Assembly (NCBI GenBank): GCA_905221605.1
Contig: CAJNDS010000047.1
Span: 1 to 64,000 of the forward strand
Length of the DNA: 64,000 nucleotides
Direction: 5' to 3'
Source of the DNA: Symbiodinium natans
Taxonomy: Eukaryota > Sar > Dinophyceae > Suessiales > Symbiodiniaceae
The stretch's first letter is position 1. The number at the start of each line of letters is the position of its first letter. The notes beneath the pieces were generated by a model. That model had not been told where the DNA came from, ran no database searches, and saw only the letters and a program-made list of their open reading frames with translations. Positions 20,728-32,700 of this stretch are shown one piece after another. Made by a program: the position numbers and the translations under genes.

Positions 20728-21275
20728 CCCAAAAGAACTTCTCTAGTTCATGGTTGGGATAGCTTTAAAAATTAACAAAACTATGTTCCTTATTGGGTTT
20801 AAGTACCCTTAAACATAGTTTCAACAAATTAAAAATGTATCTTCCTTACTGGGTTTAAGTACCCTTAAACATGTAAATGTTGCCCAACTGTGACAAAGCT
20901 CTGACCCGAAGGCGAACCCGAGATCCCGAAGAGCCTTCGAGCAGGGCCTTCCTTGTAACCCTGCATCGCAGTCGCCAAGAATGATCAACATGGGGTGGAT
21001 GTTTTTTTGTTTTTTTTCAATCGACCACAACCCTCCCCCCCCCCACCCACCCCTCCACCCAACCAAAAAAAACAAAAATCTCCATAAAACCGGAAAGCAA
21101 GAAAACCCGAACGACGCAAAAGGTCAGAGACGAGGGTCGAGCAAGCGGGGGTGGGAATTCTTAGCACCAGCGCGCCCCCTCTGCGTTATGGCCGGAACAA
21201 CTACACATGAAATGTTAACATGAAAGTTGTCGTTGTCTTGGCCATACACTAGGAGTGGCCCGTGCCTTTCTATAC

Positions 21276-21320
21276 CCGCTTGGCCGTTGCCCTGTGGGAT
21301 GCCTTGGGATCGAAGTCGAC
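21276..21320 (-). CDS. 45-nt exon, unrecognised
   Basis: Acceptor TTCCCAG, donor CGG/GTATAG. Exactly 15 codons VDFDPKASHRATAKR, phase 0 both sides, joining in phase to 21548-21632. Confidence 0.6.
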
Positions 21321-21547
21321 CTGGGAAGCTTTGAGGCCCCAAAACCCCAAAACGTAAACCCTAAACCCTAAACCCTAAACCCCAAACCCTAAACCCTAAA
21401 CCCTAAACCCTAAACCCTAAACCCTAAACCCTAAACCCTAAACCCTAACCCTAAACCCTAAACCCTAAACCCTAACGACGAAACCCTAAACCCTAAGCCC
21501 TAAGCCCGAAACCCTAAAACCCTGAACAGGAATCCAGAAACGCTTGC

Positions 21548-21632
21548 GCGGAGCCGCCTCTCCAAAGACGTCCGGAAGGCGGTCAGGGAATCCCCAAAGG
21601 CCAACGTGGAGCCCCTGGCCAGGAGATCAAGA
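21548..21632 (-). CDS. Exon, unrecognised
   Basis: Acceptor TTTGCAG, GC donor CGC/GCAAGCG. Reads LDLLARGSTLAFGDSLTAFR then TSLERRLR. Flanked by CCCTAAA (left) and TTTAGGG (right). Possibly a 5' exon of gene B. Confidence 0.6.
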
Positions 21633-22129
21633 CTGCAAACAGCTTAGGGTTTAGGGTTCAGGGTTCAGGGTTTAGGGGTTAGGGTTTGGGGTTCCAGGTA
21701 ACTAACCGCTATAACCCCCAAAAAGGCCCCCAAACCCATGTCGAGATTCAGGAAGCCTGGGGCTTTCAAAGTTTCGGATTTAAGGCCTCGGGAGGTTGGG
21801 GTTTAGGGTTTAGGGTTTAGGGTTTGGGGTTTGTGGTTTAGGGTTTAGGGTTTAGGGTTTAGGGTTTAGGGGGGTTTCGGGCTTAGGGTTGAAGACATGG
21901 CGGTCAGAAGGTGCAGTGCACCTTAAGAGCCCCGAAACCTGGGGTTTGGGGTTTGGGGTTTAGGGTTTAGGGTTTAGGGTTTGGGGTTTGGGGTTTGGGG
22001 TTTGGGGTTTGGGGTTTGGGGTTTAGGGTTTGGGGTCTAAACCCGAAGACAACCCACATAACAGCCCAAAGCTCAACTCTTCTACCAACAATCCTGGAAC
22101 CCCCACCAAACCCCAAAAGGCCTCAACCC

Positions 22130-22960
22130 TAGAAGTAAAGCCCCATTCAAAGCCTCAAAAAGCCTCAAAAAGCCTCAAAAAGCCTCAACAACCTAAACGC
22201 GAACACCAAAAGACTAGACCCACACACAGGGAGATCGAGAGAACGCTCCCCCCCTAACACAAAACTTATAAAAGAAACCTAAAACCTAAAACCTAAACCC
22301 TAAGCCCTAAACCCTCAAGACAATATAAATCGAAATTGTATGTGGTATCATTCTGAATGTCCAAGCTAATTGTCTAAACTGCTGACAAGCCGATTTTAAA
22401 TAAACTAGTTCAAACCGCTTTTGGCAAGCCGAATATTCAAAACACATCAATTCACTTCAATGCACTTCAATTCACGTCAAGTCACTTCAATCCACTTCAA
22501 CTCTCAACCCCTGCAGACCACCAGACACCCCCCAGATAAGTAAATTAGTGCAAATCGCTTTTGGCAAGCCGAATATTCAGTTAAACCCTAAACCCTAAAC
22601 CCTAAGCCCTTAACCCTAAACCCTAAACCCTAAACCCTAAACCCTAAACTAATTTCAATTCACTCAACCCCCGCAAACGGCCCCAAGAGACCCCCCAAAG
22701 CCAAGGAGGCACCGGGAGGCCCAAAAAGGGTTTAGGGTTTAGGGTTTAGGAAGGTCCCAAAATAGGCATCTGGCGGCCCCCAAACAGGCCCCAGACTGCT
22801 CCAGGAGCCCCAAAATAGGTTCGGGAGGCCCCGCTTAAGCCCAAAATAGGTCCCAGGAAACCCAAGTTTCGCCCCATGAGGCCCCAAAAGGTGCCAGGAA
22901 GCCCCAAAAAGGACACAGGAGAATCCCCAAAACGCCACCAGGATGAAAAATAGTGGCTCC
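22130..22960. repeat. Short minisatellites
   Basis: Contains AAGCCTCAAA repeats (22140-22196), CACTTCAATT-type repeats (22440-22500) and a loose array of AGGCCCCAAAA...GGTGCCAGGA units (22700-22940). Open frames over these (Gly/Phe/Leu or Lys/Pro repeats) are products of the repeats. Confidence 0.7.
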
Positions 22961-23152
22961 AAAAAACCGAACCCGGTCCAACCGTTTCGGTCAAAACGTT
23001 TCGGTCAGAACGTTTCTTGGGACCCAACCCTAAACCCTAAACCCTAAACCCTAAACCCTAAACCCTAAACCCTAAACCCTAAACCCTAAACCCTAAACCC
23101 TAAACCCTAAACCCTAAACCTCTATAACCCCTAAACCCTGAACAACAATAGC

Positions 23153-23226
23153 CTCCCTCTCTCGGGCAGCCTCATCGACTCCTCGTAGTTTCGGAGCAGT
23201 GACACGTGCTGCCCGGCAGGGAGACT
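23153..23226 (-). CDS. Exon, unrecognised
   Basis: Acceptor GAGGCAG, GC donor near 23152. Reads SLPAGQHVSLLRNYEESMRL then PERG. Left flank is a long CCCTAAA array. Confidence 0.5.
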
Positions 23227-25479
23227 CTGCCTCGGTACAGGGAGGGTTCTTAGGGGTTTGGCTTTGGGGTCTGGGGTTTAGGGTTTAGGGCTTTTAGGGT
23301 TTGGGTTTGGGGTTTGGGGTTTGGGGTTTAGGATCTGGGGGTTTGGGGTTTGGGGTTTAGGATTTAGGGGTTTGGAGTTTAGGGTGTGTGGTTTGGGGTT
23401 TAGGGTTTGGGGTTATGAAGGACTAGCACGGATGTGGAAAGCGCCACTTCTCGCGCAGAAGCCCTGAGAGGAACCGGGCGCAGCACAAGAAACACGGAGC
23501 AAGGAAAAGGATAAGGCCGAGAAACAAGTGAAAACAGCAAGCAAGCATTCAAGCAAACAAAATTGGCAGGTTTAGGGTTTGGGGTTTAGGGTGTCAATGT
23601 GCGGAGATGCCCCCCCTCCCCCCATCCTCCGTCGAGCTGCAACCAAGCACCAAGGTCTTTCCAGGGAAGACCACCAAGCTCCTTAGGGTTTAGAAGGTTT
23701 AGGGTTTAGGGTTTAGGGTTTAGGGTTTGCTGTTTCTGGAAAAATCGCAGACAATCCTAAACCCTCTAAACCCTATAAAACCTTCAACCCCAAAAACTCA
23801 ACCCTACAAGCCCCAAAAGCCCTATAAGCCCTCTGAAGCCCGAACCACCCTAAACCCTGAAACTCCAAACCGAATTAAACAACCAACCTTCATGTTCGAT
23901 GAGGGTTGAGGGTTTTCCGCTTCCTACGGACTCAAGTCTTCAGAGGCGCCTTTGCAACTGCTGCGTCGGGACCCTCAACCCCCAAACCCTAAACCCTATG
24001 CCCTAAACCCTATACCCTAAACCCGGAACCCACAACCCCAACACACCAACAACAACCAAGCTTCGAACTCCCAAGCATTTATCTAGATCAGGGTTTAGAG
24101 GGTAAAAGGGTTTAGGGTTTAGGGTTTAGGGTTTAGAGGGTAAGAGAACATGGTTCCAGGCTCCCTGCTCTGCTCCTACGTGACTGAGGCCCAGCCTCTC
24201 AACCCGTAAACCCCAAACCCGAAACCCTAAACTCTAAACCCTAAACCCATATCCCTAAACCCCAAACCCTAAACCCCAAACCCTAAACCCCAAACCCCAA
24301 GCCCTCAAGTGCTGAAACCAAAGCTTAAGAAAGTCCGGCCCCGAGTCCTTCGCGGTGAAGTCCAGCCGAAAGCCATGCCTCCTTCCACCCCCAGCTCTGG
24401 GCTTTGGGGTTCCGCCCCACACCCTAAACCCTAAACCCTAAACCCTAAACCCTAAACCCTAAACCCTAAACCCTAAACCCTAAACCCTAAACCCTAAACC
24501 CTAAACCCTAAACCCTAAACCCTAAACCCTACCCAGCTAGCCCAACAGGCGTAAATGCAGCCCGAAACGCTAAACCCGGTTTAGGGTTGAAACCCCCCAA
24601 AACGTTAAACCGTACACCTGAGCGCCTAAAGACTCTGAGGACCCTCACAATCCCACAAGGCCCTAAACCCTCAACCCTCAACCCTCAACCCTAAACCCTT
24701 ATCCCTAAAGCCCAAAAGCCCAAGCCAGGCCTGAGCGAGGTGACATGGTGCATCAGCTCGAAAATCCTTCTCATTTGGGTCTCGGGTTCAGGGCTTAGGG
24801 TTTAGGATTTGGGGTTTAGGGTTCGGGGTTTAGGGCTTAAGGTTTGGGGTTTAAGGGTTGCGGGTTTGGGATATGAGCAGTTCTGACATTCATGGTCCTG
24901 TTTGGGGAACCCGATAATGTAGAAGGCCGTAGAATATACCCCAAAAATGTTCTCTGACCATGCAGGGGCTTGGGTTGAACAGTCGGGTTTTTGCGAAACC
25001 CTAAACCCTGAAACCCTAAACCCTAGACTAAGCCCTGAAGCGATGAACCCTGCAGCTTCTTAGTGGATCTTAGTGGGGGGCGGGGCCCCAAACCCTAAAC
25101 TCTAAACCCTAAACCCAGGACAGGCAAAGCCTCGCTACTTCGAACAGGGACACTCATGATGTCAGTGCCCCAAAATGGCGGGGTTTAGGGCTAGGCGGGG
25201 CCACAACAGACCCACGCGTTTTCGCAGTTTAGCTCTGTTGCCCTCAGAATCCCCTGTAAATACCGATGTTTCCTGGGTTTCGCACCTCACCTCATCCCCG
25301 CAATTTTTATCCAAAACTATCCTGCAATTTTTTGGGCATCCGTAGACTGCACTGGTATTTGTGGGTTTTTTTTGCACTACTTCGCACTTTCAACGTGTCC
25401 TAAACTAAGCCCTGTCTTGCTTGCATCCGCTTCTGCCCAGCCCTGGGTCTAAATAACACGTTTGCTTCACCATAGTTAG
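23227..25479. other. Repeat-rich stretch with unassigned islands
   Basis: Telomeric blocks dominate (the longest, about 110 bp, at 24421-24530). An island at about 24310-24400 is open on the minus strand (HGFRLDFTAKDSGPDFLKL), and 25170-25370 is open with KNCRIVLDKNCGDEVRCETQ; neither has splice pairs I trust. Confidence 0.4.
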
Positions 25480-25800
25480 AAGAGAGCATCCATGGCCCAA
25501 CCATGATGACGTCCATAGTCTAATCCGTTCTGGGAAGAGAGTATCCATGGCCCAAGCATGATGACGTCCATGGTCTACTCTGTTCTGATGAGAAGAGAGC
25601 ATCCATGGCCCAAGCATGATGACGTCCATGGTCTACATGTTTTCTGCACTGCCATGGCCCAACCATGATGACGTCCGTGGTCTCCTCCGTTCTGGGAAGA
25701 GAGCATCCAGGGTCCAAGCATGATGACCCATGGTCTATTCTGCTCTGATGAGAAGATAGCATCCATGGCCCAAACATGATGACGTCCATGGTTTACATCG
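25480..25800. repeat. Minisatellite, six units of about 52-58 bp
   Basis: Units share GCATCCATGGCCCAAGCATG followed by ATGACGTCCATGGTCTA. Several overlapping open frames here are repeat translations. Confidence 0.85.
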
Positions 25801-26094
25801 TCTGATCCATTCCGAGAAGGTTAAGCCTTCTTCTGGGCAGAAATGGCTGGAGGTTCTTGCTTTTAGGCGCACTGGGGAGCAGAAAGGCCTCATTGCTCAA
25901 CACTCAAGGCGGTGACCTAAGTCCTGCATCTCAGGTTTGCTGGTGGGGCCACAGTTTTGCGCGGGTCTGCTGGGGACCCGCCAGGGTTTAGGGTTAGGGT
26001 TAGGGCCCAATGGAGTCTGCTCTTCCGTGTCGAGCCTTTGAATTGTTTAGGGTTTAGGGTTTAGGGTTTCGGGTTTAGGGTTCACCCTCCCCTC

Positions 26095-26205
26095 CTAGGC
26101 TGCCCAGTAACCTTTAAAAAGGGTGCCCCGTTTTTGCTTCAAGGGGTGTATAAGGGAACCTAAAGCCCCCCAAAAAGGGAATAAGGGTACTACCGGGCAT
26201 CCTAG
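26095..26205. mobile_element. MITE-like element, family M2
   Basis: CTAGGCTGCCCAGTAACC at one end and GGTACTACCGGGCATCCTAG at the other; interior AAAAAGGGTGCCCC. Confidence 0.8.
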
Positions 26206-27285
26206 CCTCAGCTACCCCACCTCCAAAAAACCCTAAACCTTAAACCCTAAACCCTAAACCCTAAACCCTAAACCCTAAGTAAGCCCTAAACCCTAAACCC
26301 TAAACCCTAAGCCCTAAACCCTAAACCCTAAGCCCTAAACCCTAAACCTTAAACCCTAAACCCTCTTCATGAAGACTTCATCGGGCTATTGAGGGTATCT
26401 TCAAGTTCACTTGCACGCAGAACACAAACCCACCACCCCCTAAACCCTCACCTGTTCAAACCCTAAACCCTAAACCCTAAACCCTAAACCCTAAATCCTC
26501 CTAAACCCTAAACCCTCCTAAACCCTAAACCCTCCTAAACCCCAAACCCTAAACCCTAAACTAAACCCTCAACCCTAGTACTCCCTAAACCCGAAACCCT
26601 AAACCCTAAACCCTAAGCCCTAAACCTCCCTCATCCCTAAACCCGAAACCCTAAAGCCAACCTTGGAACTGGAAGAACCTAAGCCCTAAACCCTAAACCC
26701 TAAACTTAAAAGCCGACCTTGGAACTGGAAGAACCCCCCAAGAAGCCTCCAACGGGAGGCGCCCAAGAGATGCAAGCTCTCGTAGTGGATCCAGGATACG
26801 TAAGGCCTAGGTTCGGGTTTGTTCGGGTGGGTTTAGGGTTTAGGGTTTGGGGTTTAGGGGCTAGGGTTTGGGGTTGGGGTTGGGGGTTTGGGCCTGGGGG
26901 CTTTCGGCTCTCTGTGCGGAGCCTTTGGGTTTAGGGGGCCTTTGGTTGGGCTCTGTGTCTTGTTGCTGGCTGGTTTAAGGTTTTGGGGGTGTAAGGTTTA
27001 GGGTTTAGGGTTTAGGGTTTAGGGTCAAAGCTTGTAGGGTCAAAGCTTGTTTGCGCTTTGCTGTTGGTGTTGTTAGGCTGTGCAACGTTGCCCATAGTCC
27101 GAAGCTCTAGGCACGAAAGACCTAAACCCTCAGGACACAAAAGTGCACTTGGTTCTCCATGAGTGCTCATCCACAATCCAGAAGACCACAAAGCCTATCA
27201 ACAATAAACAGCTTTAAACCCTGGACCCTAAACCCTTTCCCCCAAACACTAAACCTTAACCTTGGGGCGCCGGTAACGGGGCTTA

Positions 27286-27615
27286 TAACAGAAACCGTAA
27301 CGGAAAGGAGCGGAGCTGAAACGTATATGTCGCGGAGCTGTACCGGAGCCGTATCGGAAGGCTGCAACGGAGCGCTACCGGCTGTATCGATGCTGTAAGG
27401 GAAGCTGTAGCGGAGCCGTAGCAGAAGCAGCAACTGGATAACGGACATGTAACGGACCTGTAATGGAACTGTAACGGAGCTGTAACGGAAGCTGTAACGG
27501 AGCTGTAACGGAAGTGCAATGGAGCCAGAACGGAGCTGTAACGGAAGCTGTAAAGGAGCTGTAGCGGAGGTGCAACGGAGCTGTAACACATGCTGTAACG
27601 GAGCTGTAACGAAGG
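27286..27615. repeat. Minisatellite of GGAGCTGTAACG units
   Basis: About 330 bp of 12-bp and 15-18-bp variants of CGGAGCTGTAACGGAAG. Three overlapping minus-strand open frames rich in Leu, Gln and Tyr arise from it; none has exon features. Confidence 0.85.
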
Positions 27616-27718
27616 GCCCACTAAATGATGGTAGAGCCCACCCCCAACCTTAACCCCAAAACCCTAAACCCTGAACCCTGAACCCTAAACCCTGAAGCCT
27701 AAACCCAAAACCCTGAAC

Positions 27719-27789
27719 CCGTCCCTGATGGGTCCGAAAGTCTGGTAGATGCGGAATGCAGAGGACTCCGTGTCGGCAGACCACATGGC
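27719..27789 (-). CDS. Exon, unrecognised
   Basis: Acceptor ATGACCAG, donor CGG/GTTCAGGG. Reads AMWSADTESSAFRIYQTFGP then IRD. Starts phase 0, matching the end of exon 28028-28110. Confidence 0.6.
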
Positions 27790-28027
27790 CTGGTCATGTT
27801 TCAGGGTTGAAGGGTTTATGGTTTCGGGACTAGGACCTTAAACCCTAAACCCTGAACCCTAAACCTATCCCTAAACCCTAAACCCTAACCCCTAACCCCT
27901 AACCCCTAAACCCTAAACCCTAAACCCTAAACCCTAAACCCACCCCCAAGCACTAAGCCCCTAAAAGCCCTGAACCTGAAAAGCCCCCCCCAAAATCCTA
28001 CCAGCTCAAGGAGTGTGGGGCCTTCAC

Positions 28028-28110
28028 CATGTTCAACACGTAGACGCCGTAGAGACACTCGTAGCTGCTCACATACATGGACGTGGCCAGCTTGTTGTCG
28101 AAGGTGTATC
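28028..28110 (-). CDS. Exon, unrecognised
   Basis: Acceptor GCTCAAG, strong donor ATG/GTGAAG. Reads YTFDNKLATSMYVSSYECLY then GVYVLNM. Clear coding character; no family recognised. Confidence 0.7.
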
Positions 28111-28330
28111 CTTGAGCTGACCCTGGCACTGCTACGTACAGCCCTAAACCCTAAACCCTAAGCCCTAAACCCTAAACCCTAAACCCTAAAGCCTAAGCCC
28201 TACAACCCCGAAACCCCAAGCCCTAAAGCCTAAGACTCCTAAGACCTACAAACCACAAAACCCAAGCCCAAACCCCTATACTGCCTATACTTGCTAAAGG
28301 TCAACCTTCATGCCCTCAGCCCTAAACCCT

Positions 28331-28450
28331 AGCCCTAAACCCTAAACCCTAAACCCTAAACCCTAAACCCTAAACCCTAAACCCTAAACCCTAAACCCTA
28401 AACCCTAAACCCTAAACCCTAAACCCTAAACCCTAAACCCTAAACCCTAA
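28331..28450. repeat. Long perfect CCCTAAA array
   Basis: About 17 uninterrupted CCCTAAA units, one of the longest arrays in the window. Comparable arrays: 23029-23118, 24421-24530, 54789-54920 (TTTAGGG), 55068-55165 (TTTAGGG), 55908-56010, 62797-62885. Confidence 0.95.
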
Positions 28451-28540
28451 TAACAGCTCCGGCTTCCCAAGTGCGGTTTGAACCCTAAACCCTAAACCCT
28501 AAACCCTAAACCCTAAACCCTAAACCCTAAAGGCCCTTGC

Positions 28541-28613
28541 AGTCTAGGCTACGGAGGAGGTCCAGCCACCAACTTGCCTTGGGCCGCTCAGCGTCATCCT
28601 CACAAAGCTGGCG
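28541..28613 (-). CDS. Exon, unrecognised
   Basis: Acceptor GGCGGAG, GC donor T/GCAAGG. Reads RQLCEDDAERPKASWWLDLL then RSLD. Left CCCTAAA, right TTTAGGG. Its phase does not join directly to 28028-28110. Confidence 0.6.
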
Positions 28614-29342
28614 CTCCGCCGGTTCGTTTGGTTTAGGGTTTAGGGTTTAGGGTTTAGGGTTTAGGGTTTAGGGTTTAGGGTTTAGAGTTTAGGGTTTAGG
28701 GTTTAGGGTTTAGGGTTGAGGGTTGAGGGTTGAGGGTTGAGGGTTTAGGGTTTAGGGTTGAGGGTTTAGGGTTTAGGGTTAAGGGTTTAGGGACAGAGAC
28801 TTGAGGCTGAGGTGTTAGAGGGTTAAGGGTTCAGGGTTTACGGGGTATAGCGCATAGCGTATAGGGTTTCGGGTGCGCCCTGTGCCCTGACGCCTTCAGG
28901 GTTTAGGTAGAGGTTTGGGGTTCAGGATTCCGGGACAGTCCCTGCTGCTTTCCGAAGAGCCGTCGAAGCCCCCAGCATAGAAGTCGAAAGCGCGGGTTTA
29001 GGGTTTAGGTTTAGGGTTTAGGGTTTAGGGGCCTAGTTCCGGATAGTAACCTGCTTTTCAAGGCCCGGCTGACCTTCAACTCCCCCAATTTGCGCACAAC
29101 CAGGGCTCTAAGCTCTAACCCTAACCCTAAACCCTAAACTCTATAAGCCCAAAACCCTAAACCCCAAACCTTATAGTACGTAATTGGGGATAATGATTGA
29201 TTAGACCGGTGCCCCAGCGTAAGCCTCTCACCTCTTGGCCCGTGCCTACACGGTTTAGGGTTTAGGGTTTGGGGTTTAGGGTTTGGGGTTTAGGTTTAGG
29301 GTTCATTGTCTCCTCTCTGCCTGGAAAAGTAACACTTGGTGC

Positions 29343-29385
29343 CTGCAGCGTGCTGAGCATCTTGGGCCAGTCCAGGGTGCTCGTG
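29343..29385 (-). CDS. Short exon just downstream of the retrotransposon
   Basis: Acceptor GGTCCAG, GC donor CAG/GCACCA. Reads TSTLDWPKMLSTLQ. The nearest host exon on the 3' side of the retrotransposon. An island at 28935-28995 (AFDFYAGGFDGSSES) may be the next exon. Confidence 0.5.
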
Positions 29386-29633
29386 CTGGACCGAACGCAA
29401 TCCTCACTTTTTTCTTTTAGGGTTTAGGGTTTGGGGTTTGGGGTTTGGGTTTAGGGTTTAGGGTTTGGGGTTTGGGGTCTGGGGTTGGGGGTTGGGCGGA
29501 TGCAGTCCTGTGATGATACTGCTGGGGTTAGGGGGTTAATTCAGGGCGTTGGTGTCTGCGATTTTCGGGGTTGAAGGTCTTGGGTCTCCCCGGGCCTTGG
29601 TAGGTTGCTTCCATGGCTTCTATGGACCTAAAC

Positions 29634-29648
29634 CCTAAACCTTAAACC
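29634..29648. repeat. Left copy of probable target-site duplication
   Basis: CCTAAACCTTAAACC, identical to 46168-46182. It is a telomeric variant, so chance similarity cannot be excluded. Confidence 0.55.
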
Positions 29649-29779
29649 TTCCTTCCTTCCGAGGCATCAGGGTCCGAGTCGGTACCCGCGCGGGCCAAAA
29701 GCGTCGTCGCTGTGACGATGCAGCCCCAGACTACGAAACTACAACCTAGAGAAAAACAGACACAGGGTCGCACGCTCCC

Positions 29780-32700
29780 TCAGGGAGGCGGTAGCGACTG
29801 GTGCAGGGCGGCCAACTGTACAGAACTGGAATGAGAGACCAGCAGGCCACGTTTAAGCTCGGAAAGGAAGGCAGCTACAGCGTCAGGCCGAAGAGAAGCC
29901 AGAACAAAGCTGCGACCGTCCCAATAGACGTCATGAAGCACCACGCGCTTGTCGACCGCAGCAAAGACAGTACGAATCGCCTGGGAGAGGCGTCCAAACC
30001 ACCATACGGCTCCAGAGTCACGTAGAGAAGCGACCAGGAGAAAGATAGTATTGGTAGCTCTCACAAGACGTTGTCGAAGCTCCGTGCAAGAGTCCCGTGA
30101 GGCGCCCGGTCGAATGTGTTCGCCAGGAGCGGTGGGCGGCGCCCCAATGGCCTCTATACGGAGGGAGCGGGCTGCGTCCACAAAAGGCCTTGACCACCAA
30201 TCCATGTGTGCACACATCGCCCACAAGGATAAGAAGGGGGCCAGCGAAAAGGAAAGTCGCCATAGCCGATGTCCCTGCAGCCCAGACCACAAGGGCGACG
30301 GATCGGCCACATCATCTGTAATCGAGCGCCACTCCTTCCAGCCGACAACACTGGTCTCCGCGAGCACTCTGGCTATATCCTGCGCCGGGGCTTGTTGACG
30401 AACTTGTCCGTCAGCCGAAGGCACGGAAGCCTGCGCAGCACCCACTCCGGCAAGCTCCTCAAGTTCCAGCCAATGCTGCAGTTCAGCCTGTAACTCATCA
30501 TCTGTGGCGTAGCGATCCTCTTCCGAAGCACGGCGCTCCACAGGGGTGGGCAGAAGTGGTCCCGCGGTCTGTAGTGGCGGAACTCTAAGGTGGCTAGCCG
30601 CACCCACACGTTTGGTGGCTGTGCCCGCAACATAGATAGGCCCAACCACATGACGTAGCCCGCATCTGCACCGGGAAGAGTGTTCAATATGGTATCGCAA
30701 CCGAGTAGTAGAGTGGTAATCGCGCAAACACCAACGGCAGACAGTGTCGGCAATAAATGACATGCTCTCAGACACCACACCGTGCGTGCGGTGCAGATGC
30801 ACGGACAGGGCATGTTTTGTGGGCCTCGTTTCCGGGCAGACATGGCACTTCCATATCTGTGTCGGCCGCGGCTGGGCCTCTTCTTGTGGCTGGGAGTGCT
30901 CCAGGCAGTCTTTGTTCATAACCCAGTGTGCCTTGATGGCGCGCAGCAGTGTGCCGTGTTGACTGACCCGTTTGCACGCCTTGAGCAACTCCCGGGACTT
31001 TGTACTAACAGCCTGGCGAATGCCACCATTGATAAGGTCGCCAGGGATGAGGGCAGTGCGCCAGATCTGCCTAGCCGCCTGTAGCAGGTCGCGTGTCCAA
31101 GGAACATCCCTCATCAAGGCGGCTTCGAAAATGTCCCACACACGTGCAGGAGCAGACACGCATAGCTGTACCACCAGTCTACATCTTGCTACCAGCAGAG
31201 CTTCAGTCGGCGAGGTCACCGGCAAGAGTACCTCCAGGGCCTTCTGGCACGCATGATGCCCCTCCTGCCATGTTTGCCACACTTTCCTCCTTACACGATG
31301 GAGGAAGCTTTCCATCGGTTTGAGGCTGTTGCGTCCTGGCGCAAGGGAGGTGGCTAAGCAGGCGTACGTAGCCGGCAAGATGCGGCCTGCGATCCAACCT
31401 TCCCGAATTCTCCAAGGGAGGCGGGACCTGGTGAGCAGAGGGCCAGCGGCGACTTCGGCCCCTCTTCCACGGCCGATGGCCTGCTCGATGTCTCTCCTGC
31501 CATTGTCTCGAGGTAACTGTGGCACACCGAGGTATTTGTATTCGGGAGCAATTCGGATGGCTTTGGCGCCCAGTTTGACGGTAGCGTCTCCTTGCAACAG
31601 TTCACCTCGCACCGCCGTGGCTCCTGCACCGCGAGGGTCAATGAGAAACTCCGTCTTCCCCGCCGACACATTGACCCGGAGCCGGAACTGCTGAAAGACC
31701 TCAAGGGTGACGCTACCCATGCAGCGTAAGGTCGAGGGCAGGAGCCCTGCTTCGGGCACATCAGCGAGCAGCACAAGATCATCTGCCCACGCGATGGGGC
31801 ATGGCTCTTCAACCTCGTCAGCACAGGCAACCGCGAGGTTATGGTGGGCAATGCCATGTTTCCCCAGCTCGCTGCTCAAGCAGGCAATGATGCAAGTCAT
31901 CAGCGCGCCGAAGAGGACATCTGCGAGACCGTCACCTGGTCGGCTGCCCCGCGATGCCAGGACCGGCAGTCTATCTCCACGATTTAACCAGCTAGAACCA
32001 CTGACACAATCTTGCAGAAGCGCCCGGTCAGCGGCGTCCAATCCCAGCTGGCCAAGGGCACCGCCATCCAAAAGTTGTTGGGCCCAGGGCAGGATCTGTT
32101 CAGCACACGGTTGCGCCGGTTGCAGATTCCCAAAGAGGAGTTCCCGGTCAACTTCATAGAAGGCTGCCTGCACGTCAACGAAAAGGGCAACCAGGGAATG
32201 TTGCGCTCCCAAGGTAAGGCCCGTAGCAGCTCGATAGGCTGTGAGAGCGTAGCCCACGTGCATGCCCGGACGGCCGCCGAGCTGGAGCGGTTGGTATGCG
32301 CTCACCACCTTCTTGCCTATGGTGTTGCGTATGTGGCCGTGCCAAATTTTTGCCACTCCGTTGAGCAGTACAATGGAGCGGTAGTTGCTAGGGATGGCTG
32401 CAGGTCCTTTCTTGTAAAGGGCGCATGCGAGCGCGTGCTTGAAGCCAGAGGGCTCCTTCCCCCGCAGCGTTATCTTCGCATGCAGTTGCCAAAGCCAACG
32501 ACTGGCGAGAGCGGGTTGGGTGGACCAGACTCCATTGCGGATTCCATCTGGTCCTGGGGCTTTTGTGGGGCGTTGTCGCCGACAAAGATGCTCCACTTCC
32601 AGCAGAGACGGTAGAGCCCCAGGACAGGGGCATCCTGGTTTTTCCTGGCATGCCAGGTGGAACTCATCCAGCTGCTGCGGAGTCACCACACGTCCTTGTT

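Noticed and set aside
25405-25789. Minus-strand open frames with repeated HGRHHAWAMD-like text
   Set aside because: They follow the minisatellite period in several frames.
27167-27621. Three overlapping minus-strand open frames of 66-140 codons
   Set aside because: They are products of the 12-bp minisatellite, with no splice signals or motif.
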